The notes under the pieces are model-generated. The model was not told the DNA's origin, made no database searches, and was given only the letters and a program-made list of their open reading frames with translations. Both the position numbers and the translations under genes were made by a program. 64,000 nt of DNA, from assembly GCF_017591425.1 (NCBI RefSeq), contig NW_024464918.1, positions 25,076,001 to 25,140,000 on the forward strand, in the 5' to 3' direction. This stretch comes from Ochotona curzoniae (taxonomy: Eukaryota > Chordata > Mammalia > Lagomorpha > Ochotonidae). This document shows, piece by piece, positions 34,591 to 46,455 of this stretch (positions are counted from its first letter, which is position 1; each line of letters starts with the position of its first letter).

Positions 34591-35689
34591 CACTCTACAC
34601 TGAACTGAAGCAGCCCCAAAGTGGTTGCCCCAAAGGGGAGATGTTGTGCCAAAGTTCTGGTAGACCCAAATGAGACGTTGTCTATTCAGCCAAAGTCATT
34701 TCTTTTAAACTCTGTTCCAGTGATGCACCCGGGTGCTCAAACCATCTGAAGAAAACAATATAGGCCAAATTGTTTATTTAAACTTTCAGAAAAACGTGAA
34801 AGGAGAGCAGAAGGGAAGAGCTAGGGAATGACTATTTCAGACTGTTTCAGTATTGCTTTCCAATGTGCCTTCTGAATCTATTCCGAGTCAGTTAGGGCTA
34901 TGAAAATGTAACCAGTTCGTATCTTGTCATACCTGTCACTGTAAAGGCTAATCTCATCACCAATAACTGGCACTTCAAGAGAAAGGCAACTAGAAAATAG
35001 AGTCCTTAGGAATAGGGGATGGCAGCCATTAGCATAAGTAATTTATACACCCAGTCACACCAGTTCCTCCAGAGAGATCAACTGGGGGATCCAGCTTTCT
35101 GGAGCAGAAATCCAGAGGTTGGTCTTCATTGCGCTTCTTGCAAATTAACCTAGCCTTAGAAGAACTCAGAGGAAAGGGTTCAGGCTGAGTCCCTTCTCTG
35201 GCCTTTCACTTAACATTTTCAAGGCTGCCCAGTAAACCACTCTAGAATCCCCCTTCCCCATATTCAGGGATCAACATTTCATTTCTCTGATTAAATTTGT
35301 TAGTCTGTGAGTCAGCTGAATTTCTATTCCATAAGAGAAACAGGAAATATTTATTTTCTTCCTAATATTATCTCTGAAAACCTTAATTACCAAGAATCTA
35401 GACAAACAAGACTAAATTAAAAATGATAATCAAATGCAAAGCAGACCCATTTGTCATAGAAATATATTTGATCCCAAGGCCTGGTCAGGAAGAAAGGTAA
35501 TTCAAGTGGCTTTGAAATCCTAAGAACCTGTGTTTTATCTAAAGAAGCGTTTTTTACTTACTACATTTTCATTTGTTCTTAGTGGAAATTGTTTAGTGGT
35601 GCAATTTTCTTTTTGAGGATATTTTCAGAGAAGAAAATGTGTAATTACAAGAACCACAATCATCTGTACAGCTCTCACCCTAATCCAGT
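34591..35689. other. Unassigned non-coding DNA
   Basis: About 1.1 kb with no gene or named repeat. Confidence 0.5.
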
Positions 35690-35955
35690 CATCACCATCT
35701 CTGTCCTCCGGCTTGCTCAAAATCTCGACTCTCAGGTTCCAGATTAAATGCAGCTTCCTCAAAGAAATCCTTGGCAACCACCACACCCACCACCTCTGTC
35801 TATCTTATTCTGCTAATGCCCCAATCACTTCTATAGCACACTGTATAATCTTAATCTGATTTATTTGATGTAGGATCGTGTCTGCCTTATTTACCGCTGA
35901 GAGCCTTAACATCTTGCACTCAGTGTTTAGGTAGTGAGTAAATAAATAAATGATA
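35690..35955 (+). mobile_element. L2 3' end
   Basis: Clear L2 order: TTCCTCAAAGAAATCCTTGG, AATGCCCCAATCACTTCTAT, AGCACACTGTATAATCTTAA, 'GATCGTGTCTGCCTTATTTA', 'GCACTCAGTGTTTAGGTAGT', then GAGTAAATAAATAAATGA. The best preserved L2 tail in the window. Confidence 0.8.
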
Positions 35956-37269
35956 CCAAGCATCAGGCATTAGTTTTAATAGGTACACTTTTATCTAGCT
36001 TAATATTTAAAAAAAAAAAATCCTCTGCTAGTGCAGCGGCTTTCCTCACTTACTGAACAAGGACATGAATGCACAGTAAAGTCATATGGGTTGTAGGTAG
36101 AAAGTGGGAGTGTTGCGTTAGTACCCTGTCTCCAAATCCACTTTTATTTCTGTCAAATCATCTTACCTTCCAAACAAGAAGTTTTTATCATGAGAAAATC
36201 TGTAATTTAATATCCAAGCACTTTGAATTCTGGCATATAGAGCTTAGACCAAAGTATCCATATTTCTACCTTTATGATTTTTTTTTAATTAGCAGTGAAT
36301 TTTTCCTTTGTGTATAAAGTAAATTTGACATCCTTCTCCACTGCATCCACAAGTACGCCAACCCAGTTTGAGTCAGGAGGACTCTTTCATGCCGGTTAAT
36401 AAATGTACACTATTCAGCCAGATGACGATTATGGTAGACATTCTGTTTTAATTACTTAAATTTGACTACTTGCACATGAATCAAGACTACAGCCTGTACA
36501 TAAATATCACATAGGACTACTTTAGTTAGACCATTGATAATTTCCAGGAGTCACATGTATAGCATAAGCCATTCCAGCATGCACACACAAAAATGATGTA
36601 GATACATTTCTGTATCAATGTAACACTTTCTCTCTCACATATATATATTATATTTATGTCTGTATATATATCTATATCTGCATATACAGATATATATATA
36701 CACATGTATGTATATACACATACCTAGAAAATTAAACATGAAAGTATTGCCAAGAAAGATAATTAGCTGAACTATTAAATTTCTATGTTTTCTGATCTAG
36801 ATATTCGAACTAAGCTTTTTTTTTTAACTGTCATGCCTATTGCTGGTTCTGGCAAAGTTTGCAGTTTACTGTCTCACAGCATAAATCCTTGATCTGCAAT
36901 TTTTTACTTATGCAAAACCACATGGAATGACATTAGACAAAGTATGACTTAAATATGATACCACACCACTGGCAATAATTGGAGTAGTTTAGGGGGATAC
37001 CCTGTGGGGTAATCGGAGACAAGGAAGGGAGCTCTTTTTAAATTAGTTTGCTCCATGACTATAGAGCCAGTCTCAAGCTGCAGAGATGAAAGCTTCTACT
37101 TATGCCTAATTATTTTAGTTTTCCAGTCATGACAATAATATCTTGTTTCCTTTGAATGAATTTTTTAAATGAATCGGTTAAAAAAAAACCACATAAATAG
37201 TTACATAAAGTGAAGTACAGAATGGCAAACATTATACAACAACATGCACGTGACTGATGAAAAAAACAG
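35956..37269. other. Unassigned AT-rich DNA
   Basis: AT-rich with a TA/CA low-complexity tract at about 36639-36722 that includes a palindrome. No gene. Confidence 0.5.
36662..36701. repeat. AT-rich palindrome in a TA/CA tract
   Basis: Inner arms TATATCTG (36673-36680) and CAGATATA (36687-36694) surround a 6-bp loop. Outer arms GTATATATATCT (36662-36673) and AGATATATATATAC (36688-36701) extend the symmetry in a shifted register. It could extrude as a cruciform or simply reflect microsatellite growth. Confidence 0.7.
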
Positions 37270-37440
37270 ATCTGGGAGTCAGAGATCATCATTTAATAAC
37301 TGAGTCAGCTAGATTAAGTTACTTAACTTCCTCTAAACATACTAGCAGTAACCTCAGGGCTTTTGTGCATTCAAAAGGAAAATACATAAAGTGAAACATA
37401 GCAGATATCCAGTACATGATCTTTATAATGAAAATGACAG
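37270..37440 (+). mobile_element. MIR relic
   Basis: CTGGGAGTCAGAGATCATCA, then AGTTACTTAACTTCCTCTAA and a decayed distal part (CAGATATCCAGTACATGA) follow sense MIR order. Confidence 0.5.
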
Positions 37441-39289
37441 CTTTGACGACTCTTCACTTCTTTTAACGGTGCTTGTCAATATGCCACACGGGTCATAGTC
37501 CGTAGTAGATGTTCAGGAAATATGAGTTATCACTGCCCCATCAAGATAGCTTCCTTCACAGGAGACCTATAAACAGAAGTAGCACTCATGACTCTATTTT
37601 AGCTAATACCTATCTAAGGTGTGAATGTTATGTGACCTATTTTAAAATGTTAGCTTAATGACTGTTGTACGTGGCTGATTTGGTAAACAGAATTCTGTAG
37701 GAACAGTGAACTATCTCTAACCAGCCAGGTTAAGAGGAACACATAGAAACACCGACTTGTGTGGTCAGAAAGCAGCTTTCTGAAATGTGGAATGCTTTCT
37801 CCTACCACTACTGTGATGAAACAGGTTAAATATTAATCATCAGTCAATTTGGAGTTACACATTTGGAGTCTCAAATGATATCATAAAAAGACTTTAAAAG
37901 GCCTTTCCTATGTAGAATTCTGTTAGAAAATTTACCACAAATCTAACAAAATTTAAAACATTTAAGGAGACAAATAATAAATTAATGTGGGAAATCTGAG
38001 ATGATGAAGAAAGTAGACATAGGGTCTTACATAAAAATGTGGGAAGATGTTTATATTTATGGAATCCTATCTCAAGACCTCTGAAGTAGACACCAAACGG
38101 ATACAAATGGAGTTAGGAATTTTATTTCTTATAGAAAAACTGCTGAATCAAAAAAAAAAAAGAGAATATAGCAAGAGAGTGTTCTTAGAGAACAAATTGA
38201 GAAACAGAAACTTCTAGGGATTGTGGAAGCATGACTCACTAAGACAGGATGTCCTGTGTTTCTGTAAAATGGATGGACATTCTGCCAATCATGTTTGATT
38301 TAGCCTCATGCACGATTTCAGCAGGAGGGAATGGGAAAGGTTCATTTAAAACTACAAGCTTACATCGTGCGTCACACATGACATAGATGCTGAAGTATGC
38401 ATTTTAAATGATATGGAGCAATTTATATAATTGTCGGGATGTTTTTACTCAAATTTCTCAATACCAACTAATACCTTATTTCCAAATTACTTCAAAGAAA
38501 TTGCTTCCATAAACTATTGATAGAAGTCGTGATAAGAAACATCCTCCAAAAAATGCATTGATTGTTTTGTCTGCTCGGTGTTTTCTATAACTGTTCCCCC
38601 TGATTTATACTATTGATTGCTGTAAAAATTAAGTCATCTGTGCTAAAAATTTAGCCAAGTGTTTCATTGTGACGTCATTTAGCCTTTTCTCACCCATAGT
38701 TTTGATAGGCATATCTGGTGACTTGATGAGATTCTGGCACGTGTTTTCAGGCAGGAATTTTTCTTTGAAGGCATTGTGTACTTTCCATTGCACCATATCC
38801 AGAGTTATCAGTTTGTCTTATTTTCAGAATCTATGGGTTCCTATGCTTTCCACCTGATGGCTTTTTTTCTTTTTCTTTTTTTTTTTTTTTTGAGAAATTT
38901 TCCTCTTTTGCTTTTCAAATTATTTTTAGCCCCTACCTGTTATTTTAAAAGAGTTGCAAAGGGTGAATATCTCAACCTAGCATTCCCTGTTACAATTCTT
39001 GTTTCAACAATTCTGCTTCATCAGTCATTGAATAACTGACATACACTCTGTGCAAGGAAGACATAACGAGTTCTTGATTTTTTATATGTTTCAGAGCAAT
39101 GAATTAGTACTCTAGAAATAATCAGGTTTCTTTGTTGCTAAATATCACTATGTGTCTTGGTGTGATTTAATTCATAACAGTCGTTATTCTTGATATTATG
39201 ATAGTTCTGAATTAGCAGTGAGAGTAATTTATGGTTGACTCTTCTAGGTTTTGACATGATGCATGTTTCCCTACCTTCTGACTCAATCC
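37441..39289. other. Unassigned non-coding DNA
   Basis: The 38.55-38.87 kb part has short plus-strand frames (62-87 codons) ending at a T-run (38868-38891); the T-run could be the reversed tail of an unrecognised retroposon. No gene can be supported. Confidence 0.45.
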
Positions 39290-39303
39290 GATTTCCCAGG
39301 CTT
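39290..39303 (+). repeat. Target-site duplication, left copy
   Basis: GATTTCCCAGGCTT, identical to 39641-39654. Confidence 0.93.
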
Positions 39304-39640
39304 GGAGCTGGTGCCATAGCCAAGCTGCTAAAGTCCTAGCCTTGCATGCACTGGGTTCACATATGGGTGCTGGTTCTAATCCCAGTGGCCCAGCTTCCCA
39401 TCCAGTTGCCTTCCTGTGGCCTGGGAAAGCAGTTGAGGATGGCCCAAAGCCTTGGGACCCTGCACCCACCTGGGAGACCTAGAAGAGGCACAGGGATCCT
39501 GGCTTCGGATTGGTGCAACAACTCTGGCCTTGCAGATTTGAGGAATCATTCGGCAGACAGAAGATCTTCCTGTCTGTCTGTCTTCCTCTATACATATCTG
39601 ACTTTCAATAAATAGATAAATCTTTAAAAAAAAAAAAAAA
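39304..39640 (+). mobile_element. Pika-type CSINE with perfect target duplication
   Basis: Head GGAGCTGGTGCCATAGCC (one short segment lost from the GGGCCC start), then CCCAGTGGCCCAGCTTCCC, CTGGGAAAGCAGTTGAGG, ATGGCCCAAAGCCTTGGG and TGTCTGTCTGTCTTCCTC, ending AATAAATAGATAAATC and a 15-A tail. Identical 14-bp repeats flank it, so the insertion is fairly recent despite body substitutions. Confidence 0.93.
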
Positions 39641-39654
39641 GATTTCCCAGGCTT
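39641..39654 (+). repeat. Target-site duplication, right copy
   Basis: Identical partner of 39290-39303. Confidence 0.93.
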
Positions 39655-40639
39655 ATTTCATTCATTTCCTGCTGCAGACCTGAAATCTTCAACGTTTCTA
39701 CAAACTCTGATTTCTTTAGGAAGAAAATTACATGTAGCAACCACATTTTTGGCACCAGAATTGCTCATTGTACTCAGATTGCCAATGCTTCTAAGAGTGT
39801 TTAATAGACAAAACTCAGACAAATCATGTTTTTAAAAGTCACGATTTCCTACTGATATCTACAAAAAATTTTTAAGAATATGTTTTCATTGTTTGATTTT
39901 AGACATATCTAAATTAAATCTGACTTCTTAGCAATATCAAATAAAATTATTTGTTTTATTTTACAGCATACCAATAATAACTTTAAAATAAAATTATAAA
40001 TTACCACTAGCAATGAGACCCCTGAATACAAAAATTGTGTTTCTTTGTTTCCAAAACAAACAAACAAAAAAATTAAAACATGGATGAATTAATTTTAAAC
40101 TCTATGGGTCCCAGACTTACTTTTCTATGTCATGTTAATGTGAAGAGAATTAATTTCAAGAATCCCAGACTTAGTGTGCCAATATTCAGCAGTCTTTACC
40201 AATGTGCTTAAAGCTAGAATGCAATCACTCTTCTGATTTATGCTTCCTGCTTGGGACTCACTCCACTTGTTCTGTAACCCCATCTGACAACGTGATCTCT
40301 ACAGGGAAGGTATCATGATGTGAATTCACCAATATGTTGGTAGCAGCTTATACAATGCTTGTAATGCCTGCATCCAAGAATCAGTCATATCGAATGTTTC
40401 AATATTTCTTCTGGTTCTGTACTATTGAATTACCTCATTTTCTACAGAAAGCTTACAATGAACATCATCTGAGGATTAGCAGCTAAAAAAGCTCTTTAAA
40501 GCCTAATTCAGCCCCTGAATTTTTCAGATAAGGTGAACTATCCAGAGATTCCAGTATTCTACCTAAAATACCCAAGTGACTTCTATCAGAAATCGCCTTT
40601 TTCTAAATCTAGAAGGATTTATGCTTGTTATTTTTTTTA
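39655..40639. other. Unassigned AT-rich DNA
   Basis: No gene or repeat that I can name. Confidence 0.5.
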
Positions 40640-41323
40640 CTTGCCCTGACTATTTTTCTATTTTCTTTCCTTGCCTTCTCTACTAGTTTATTAGCTCTAC
40701 TAGTTGAGTAGATGTAAAGTGGTTATTTACTTCAAATATATTTATTTCAATAACACCTTTCTCCTCTCTAGTATGAAATCCTTTCTTTTTATCCATTAAA
40801 TATCAGTATGAGTTTGCTTGTGTATTTAATCTTGTTTATAAATTCTGTGCCACTTCTTGTTTTTTCTGTGCCAGAAAGAAACTGTTTAGTTGCTGCAATT
40901 TTAAATTTAAATATCCATGTCTGCTTATTGGCCCCCTTATGGTTTAGAATTTATAGAGATTAATCCATATAATTGAATTTATATTTCATTTATTTGCTTT
41001 GTTTATCCATATGAAACTTTCCTAAATAGTTTTTCAATTTCTGAATAATGAAAAACAGATTCTGGTTTATATTTATTCAACTTTTTAAAGTAGAGTTTTC
41101 AATTTTGTTTTTAGATTTTTATTATTTTTATAAGTGGGGTATGGTTGACTCTTACATTGATCAGACCATTTGATTAACAAATTTTTTGTAATACTGCAGT
41201 GAGAGTCTTGGTTAAAAAAAAAAGCTAATCAGTTTTCTACTTTGACCTATCAATAGCTAATTATACTTAATACATTTGCTTTTGCTGAACCATCCTTGAA
41301 TTATTTGACTATATTCTACTATA
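40640..41323 (-). mobile_element. Ancient L1 fragment, antisense
   Basis: The T-rich plus strand reads like the reversed L1 ORF2 coding strand: TTCCTTGCCTTCTCTACTAG near the left and TTTTGCTGAACCATCCTTGA near the right, the latter being a hallmark of reversed L1 ORF2. Many stops and indels. The middle is assigned mainly on composition. Confidence 0.5.
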
Positions 41324-41540
41324 TGAAGGAACTTCAGAAAGTTCACAAAAAATAGAATTTAAAGATAACTTTATTTTGGTGCAAAAATATTTGGAAATCC
41401 TTACATAGCTTTTTTTCCCCTAAAATTTTTATGAGCTTTTTAGAAGGTTCTTTGTACATATGAATTTCAAAAAATTTTTTGCCCCAAAATAAGCCTACTT
41501 GCAAATTCCATTTTTCCATGAATTTAAAGTACCCTTGTGC
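41324..41540. mobile_element. Palindromic mariner-type MITE
   Basis: The two halves are imperfect inverted copies. The left half (41325-41400) has GGAACTTCAGAAAGTTCA and ACTTTATTTTGGTGCAAA; the right half, reverse-complemented, has GGGTACTTTAAATTCATGG and GCTTATTTTGGGGCAAA in the same order. The arms are about 75 bp each with about 60 bp between them. TA lies just outside each end (41322-41323 and 41541-41542), the target used by Tc1/mariner elements. It is too short to encode a transposase. Likely an old HSMAR2-like MITE; family name from memory. Confidence 0.7.
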
Positions 41541-41629
41541 TATGCTGTAAATATTCTGATTGTGTTAACTAGTATTTTTAAGAGCAGTAACAAGTTTTCA
41601 CAACCAGCAAGAGCTATCTTTTTATTCAG
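41541..41629. other. Unassigned spacer
   Basis: Short sequence between MITE and L2-like tail with no recognisable feature. Confidence 0.45.
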
Positions 41630-41735
41630 TTAATCCCAATACATAATACCTAGCCCTGAGTCAAAAGTAAAAAAAAAAAAAAAAAAAAAAAATTAAAAAG
41701 CTCAATAAATATTTGTGAACATGAAGATGGTTGTA
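41630..41735 (+). mobile_element. L2/MIR tail interrupted by an A-run
   Basis: CCCAATACATAATACCTAGCC is followed by TCAAAAGT, 24 consecutive A (41669-41692), and then GCTCAATAAATATTTGTGAAC, the usual continuation of an L2-type end. The poly-A tract therefore sits inside the old tail. Confidence 0.5.
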
Positions 41736-43850
41736 TGAGTCACTTGTTGTGGTTTTCATTTAACTCTTTTGGTTTTAGAAAAAGCGTTCATGACTAAGAG
41801 CAGCATAAGGGTCAAGGGTTTGGTTATGTGAGGGTACATCCAGGTTCTTTGAGAAATTCTCTTCATTTTCACACGACCTTCTTGCTTACTCATAACCTTT
41901 ATGGGCCTTTTCTTCCCTGTTTTGACTAGACATGTTTTTCTCCTTGAGCAATCTTCTGAACATCAGCAAAGACATCTCTGACAAGAGCAAACCTAGGTTT
42001 TCAAAACAAGCTGTTTTGCATTATTGAGAAGCATGGCTCAGGTGTATGGTATGAACCAAACCCATGAGGAACTCAGGGAGAAGCTCGAGAATGACCTGCC
42101 AGATCCCTAGAACTGATTCAGTGGCAACAACTTGGTTGCCATGGTTGAAGCATGTAGCCAGAGGTTCTAGGCAGTCACCGGGGAGGAGCCTTCCTTTCAC
42201 CTCACCCGTTAGCTGCCAGAAACAGGGAATTAAACCCAGCGCTTCTCTTGTTAGTTCCATGAACATCTCCATCTACATCGCTCTAGGACTCAATGGCCTG
42301 AGTGTGGAGTCCAAGTTTATAAATAAAGTCATGTGTGAAAACCGGAAGGGTAAAAGAAAAATACAAACAAAACAACTGAGATTTCTGAGGCTAAGGATAA
42401 GTCACTTTGTCATGACCACTCTACTCAACCTACACTGATTCTAACACTTGCTCAGTTTATCTCCTATAGCTGAGTTTATTCTTCCAACATTTCTCCAAGT
42501 CTCCTATCACGTGGTTCCACAATTGACTCAAAACACTTAAAAACTGCCTCATCTCCGCTTTTTCTTTCCATGTTTTTAGGTCATTAACCTCTTTTGGATT
42601 TTCTTCTGGCAGATTACATCTACAGTTTGATTTTAAGCAATACTCATAGGGATCTTATAACGAAATGCATGATAGCTTCAATTATACCAAATTTCCAGCA
42701 GAAAATTATATTTTCAATTAAATATCTGTTGAGTATTCCTAATTTGATAGAAGCATACTTTGGAAATCAGATCAAAACACTAGTTTATTAGATTTACATC
42801 ATCAACTTGCTTATGGCTTGGTAAAGGAACAACTGATACTACTGATTAAATGAATAGATTATTTGATAACCTAGTACAATGTTAATTTTCTTTCTAGATA
42901 GAGAATCACGTAAGTTCTATTACAAGTTCTTTATGATCTAAAATATTATGAAGCATAGCTATATTAACATCTGTTCAGCAACTGTAAAGGCTATCTTTAT
43001 ATTGTCAGAATAAGATTGCAATTACTGGGATAATTAAAGCTCCAAATGACTCTTGCAAGATACAGCCATTGTGATAAAGTGGTAAATTTTCAGCCAGAGT
43101 GATTCAGACATAAAACTACTCTTTGGGGCTGGAATCATCTATTTAAACTATGTGGGGACCACATTAGATGGATTTACTTTTACCTTTGTGGTACAGGTAT
43201 TAGGAATGGGGCCACTTAGACTTCTTCAACTGAAGCAGGAACCACAGTCAGCAAATGAGCCTCTGATTGAATCACTCCTGCTTCAAAGATGAAGCCTTTC
43301 TGGACAGCACCAACTCGCACTTTTTTCCACATTACATAATCTGCTGTTACCCAGTATTTCCATGCAGCCATCATCTAAGTGGAACCAAGAGTGTGGTTTT
43401 GTTAATGCTTCATGTTGATATCGATGGGCTACAGAATAGCAGGTCCCTTGTTGCCAAGCAACCAAGCAAAGTTTCAGCCCACTGACCTACGAATGGATAC
43501 CACTTGCACAAATGCAGGTTCATAATTGAATAGATTTTTGCGTTATTTCTGATGATTCCCCTCCACTTTAGTGCCTTTGGCTCACCCTGATTAAATGCAA
43601 TGATTGAGCTGCTTTTTTTCCCAGTAGTCTGAAGTTTAATTGTAAAACAAGGGCCATACACTATTCCCAATGCTTTTACATCCAAGTGGATTATTGTTAG
43701 CTGTAGAGTTAGACAGCTAGACTAATGAAGAATGAGTGACTGTTCATCCACCAAAAACAAGCATCAAACTTTACTCAGTGCAGTTTTCCTTTGTTTTGTT
43801 AACAATTCTCTCTAAAAATTTTCTTCCAACTTACATTTCAACAAGAACAG
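41736..43850. other. Unassigned non-coding DNA
   Basis: About 2.1 kb. The 124-codon plus-strand frame at 42064-42438 is opposed by an 83-codon minus-strand frame and has no recognisable domain. No named repeat. Confidence 0.45.
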
Positions 43851-44075
43851 TTAACTTGCTTACAATGTGCCAGGCACTTAACATACGTAATTCCATTTAA
43901 TCATCACTAGGCTGGGGAGGACATTATTAAAATCATTCCTGCTTTAATATGCTAAAGATAAAGCTTAATAGAATGCTACTGTTGAGACAAGACTACAAAT
44001 CTAATTCAGTGACAGAACTGTGGCTCAAAGCCAGGTGTACCTGATTTCAAAGCACAAGGACATAGCACTACCTCA
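43851..44075 (-). mobile_element. MIR relic, antisense
   Basis: Antisense MIR order: ATGTGCCAGGCACTTAACAT, TTCCATTTAATCATCACTAG, ACATTATTAAAATCATTCC, then a GACAGAACTGTGGCTCAAAG block. Confidence 0.6.
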
Positions 44076-44395
44076 GTGGGTATGAATCCAATGTCAAAAA
44101 TTACACACTTATGCTGAAAGATCTCACCCTGTTTCCCTAATCAAAATTGTTGTCTTAAAAATTCTCAACCAACCGTGACAATTTGCAGTTGCAAAGAATC
44201 TCTGCTAGCATATTGTTTGATTCAAGATTCAGTAAAAAAATAAATAAATAAATAATAAAAGCAAACAGCTTGAGTTCAAGCCAACTTCAGAGTAGTCACC
44301 AATAATATACTCTGAGTACTGACTTTGTACCTATTCAACCAAACTGGCCACAGACCTAGGTACTTGGTTATCCACATTTGAGATGAAGTCACTTA
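44076..44395. other. Unassigned DNA with (AATA)n
   Basis: Contains a short AATA tract at 44234-44259. No gene. Confidence 0.5.
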
Positions 44396-44650
44396 GGGAT
44401 CCTTATTGTAGTATAGCAGATTAGGTCTCTGCCTGCAATGCCAGCAGCCTAAATGACCACAACAGACTTCAGTTTAGCCAGATTGAAGTCAAGATCCTGT
44501 AACTTCATCCAGGTTCCCATTTGGCTGGATCAAGTGAATAAACCCTGTAAGAGTTACTTGGGGAATGAACTGGTAGACAAAAATTCCCTCTCTTGCTCTG
44601 TGTGTGTGTGTGTGTAACTCTACCTTGCAAATAAGCAAATCTCTTTTATC
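44396..44650 (+). mobile_element. Rearranged old CSINE
   Basis: The head (AGCAGATTAGGTCTCTGCC) and the tail (TGGGGAATGAACTGGTAG, then a TG tract and AACTCTACCTTGCAAATAAG) are in sense orientation. The middle (CCTGTAACTTCATCCAGGTT with CCCATTTGGCTGG) reads like the antisense CSINE body. This suggests an internal inversion or two SINE pieces joined. The match is by eye. Confidence 0.5.
44601..44617. repeat. Short (TG)n tract
   Basis: About eight TG units in the tail of the rearranged SINE, in the same position as the TG tract of the SINE at 18.2 kb. Confidence 0.85.
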
Positions 44651-46369
44651 AAGATAAATTAATTTATTTCACTCAGAAGGAACTGAGACTCCAACAGAAG
44701 CTCTTCTTAGTTTATGCTGTTAGTAGTAAAATCAAGATTAAATCCAGAATTCTCAAATCCAAAGATGGTTTTGAAATTGTTTGTATGTACACATCAGAAA
44801 AGAAAACTACTGACAGAACACTTTGATAGCATGCAAAAGCAGAACATTCTTAAGTTCCCTATATAGCTATAAACTGTTGCTAAAATCGTTAGAATTGCAG
44901 TCACTGTAATAACCATTTGCTGAGCACCTTGCTGTCTGGCTCTTGGGCCCACTGCTGCATACTTTGCACAGTTTCATTTGTGTGTCCCAGGCACCCAGAA
45001 CTGTAGGTCCTCATACAGCTCAGGAAAATTCATTTCTGATGGTAAACACTGGAGCTGAGATTAGCATCCAGCTCAGTCGAGCTCAAAGCCCAGCTCTCCA
45101 CCTAGATGCTTCCTGTCTCTGTGCAACAGAAAATCCACGGGGGACCAGCCTCCTGGTGCAAATTGGAGAGCATTTTGATTCCTTCAAAATGTCACAGCTC
45201 TTGCAAGAATGCTTTTGTCCGTGCTTGTCCACGTTTATGTTACATACAATACGGGCAGAAAAGGTGTGCCTCTCTGAGTATGAAACACACAGAGAAAGAC
45301 AGCCCACACTCATTTGAATTCACCGAGGAGGGAAAAGGGGAAATTCACTCCGGGCAATACCATGACTTTCACTGAAGTTCAGAGATGAATGAGACAAAAC
45401 CAGTGAGAGAGGGTGACAGGTGCTGTACTGCACACCCAATCTGATTACAAAACACAAGCTTGCAGACACACCCTGATCCAGATTAACTCTGCCAGATGTG
45501 ATGTCCAAACTGCATAGCTCTAGCGGAGCACACTCACAGCTCTCATACTCCATTACCCTTTAAAATGGAATGAAAGTGATCCGGGGAACACTGGTCCTGT
45601 GACCGGGAAGGCATTTGTGCTTGACTCACTGAAGGACACTTAAAAGATCTCACAGCTACATGAACAAGATTTATGTGCCAGTCTTTCTGTGCTGGGTCCC
45701 TCAAGGTAAAAGAGTAATAACAAACAGTAATATCATATCCCAGGAGCCAGAGAATATCCTTTGTTTACTCTGGTTGGCTTGTAATGGGGTAGCCAGATAC
45801 ACAAACTGTTTACTGTTATTTGAAACCAAACCAAAAAAAGTTTCTGAGTGAGATCTAAGGCGCTCCTTTATTGTTAAGTATGGAAATTTCATGGCTGGGA
45901 CTCAGCAACATCTGTTTGTTGCTGCAGGAATTTTTTGTGCTTATTTCTGGATTCTCCTCCTTGGTGTGTGACCAGTTGGTTCAGATGTGCTGCTTGGTTT
46001 GTCGAGGTTGCTGAGAGATGCTTACAGAATTTCTGTGTGGTTGGGGATGCAGAGGTGAGACTCCACCGCAGCTCCTGTTTTCTGTATCCCTCAGGAGAAA
46101 TGTTCCTTCACTCCTTTCCTTTAGTAAGAGTACCCTTGTCCCTTGTTTTCCTCTGTAAGTCCACCATCCATTGCCCATGCATATTAGACAGTATGATTTT
46201 TTTAAGCCAGGTACATCACGTGAATGTGTAAGCAACATAGATATTGGCAACACAAGCCTTAATCCATCTGATCCCACAGGCAGTTCAGGGAAGGGCACTT
46301 GACCCAAATGGGAGCAGCGACTGATGGGCTTGCCCAAGTCCTTGCCCAGCCCCAGCCATTTCTAGATCT
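44651..46369. other. Unassigned non-coding DNA
   Basis: Frames of 89-124 codons at 44.9-45.4 and 45.9-46.3 kb occur on both strands with no recognisable domains. No named repeat and no defendable exon. Confidence 0.4.
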
Positions 46370-46455
46370 TTGACACTGGAGCCTCAGCTTCCTCATCTGT
46401 AACCTAGCAATGATGCCATTTAAGCTTAGAATGGTGCCTGGCAGGTGGGATACAT
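46370..46455 (+). mobile_element. MIR relic
   Basis: CCTCAGCTTCCTCATCTGTA, then AGCAATGATGCCATTTAAG and AGAATGGTGCCTGGCAGGTG follow sense MIR order in a short copy. Confidence 0.6.

Noticed and set aside
36662..36722. Possible CRISPR-like or telomere-like array
   Set aside because: It is an alternating TA/CA tract with palindromes; there is no regular repeat-spacer structure, and the DNA is mammalian.
42064..42438. 124-codon plus-strand frame as a gene
   Set aside because: No recognisable domain, opposed by an open frame on the other strand, and of chance length for this window.
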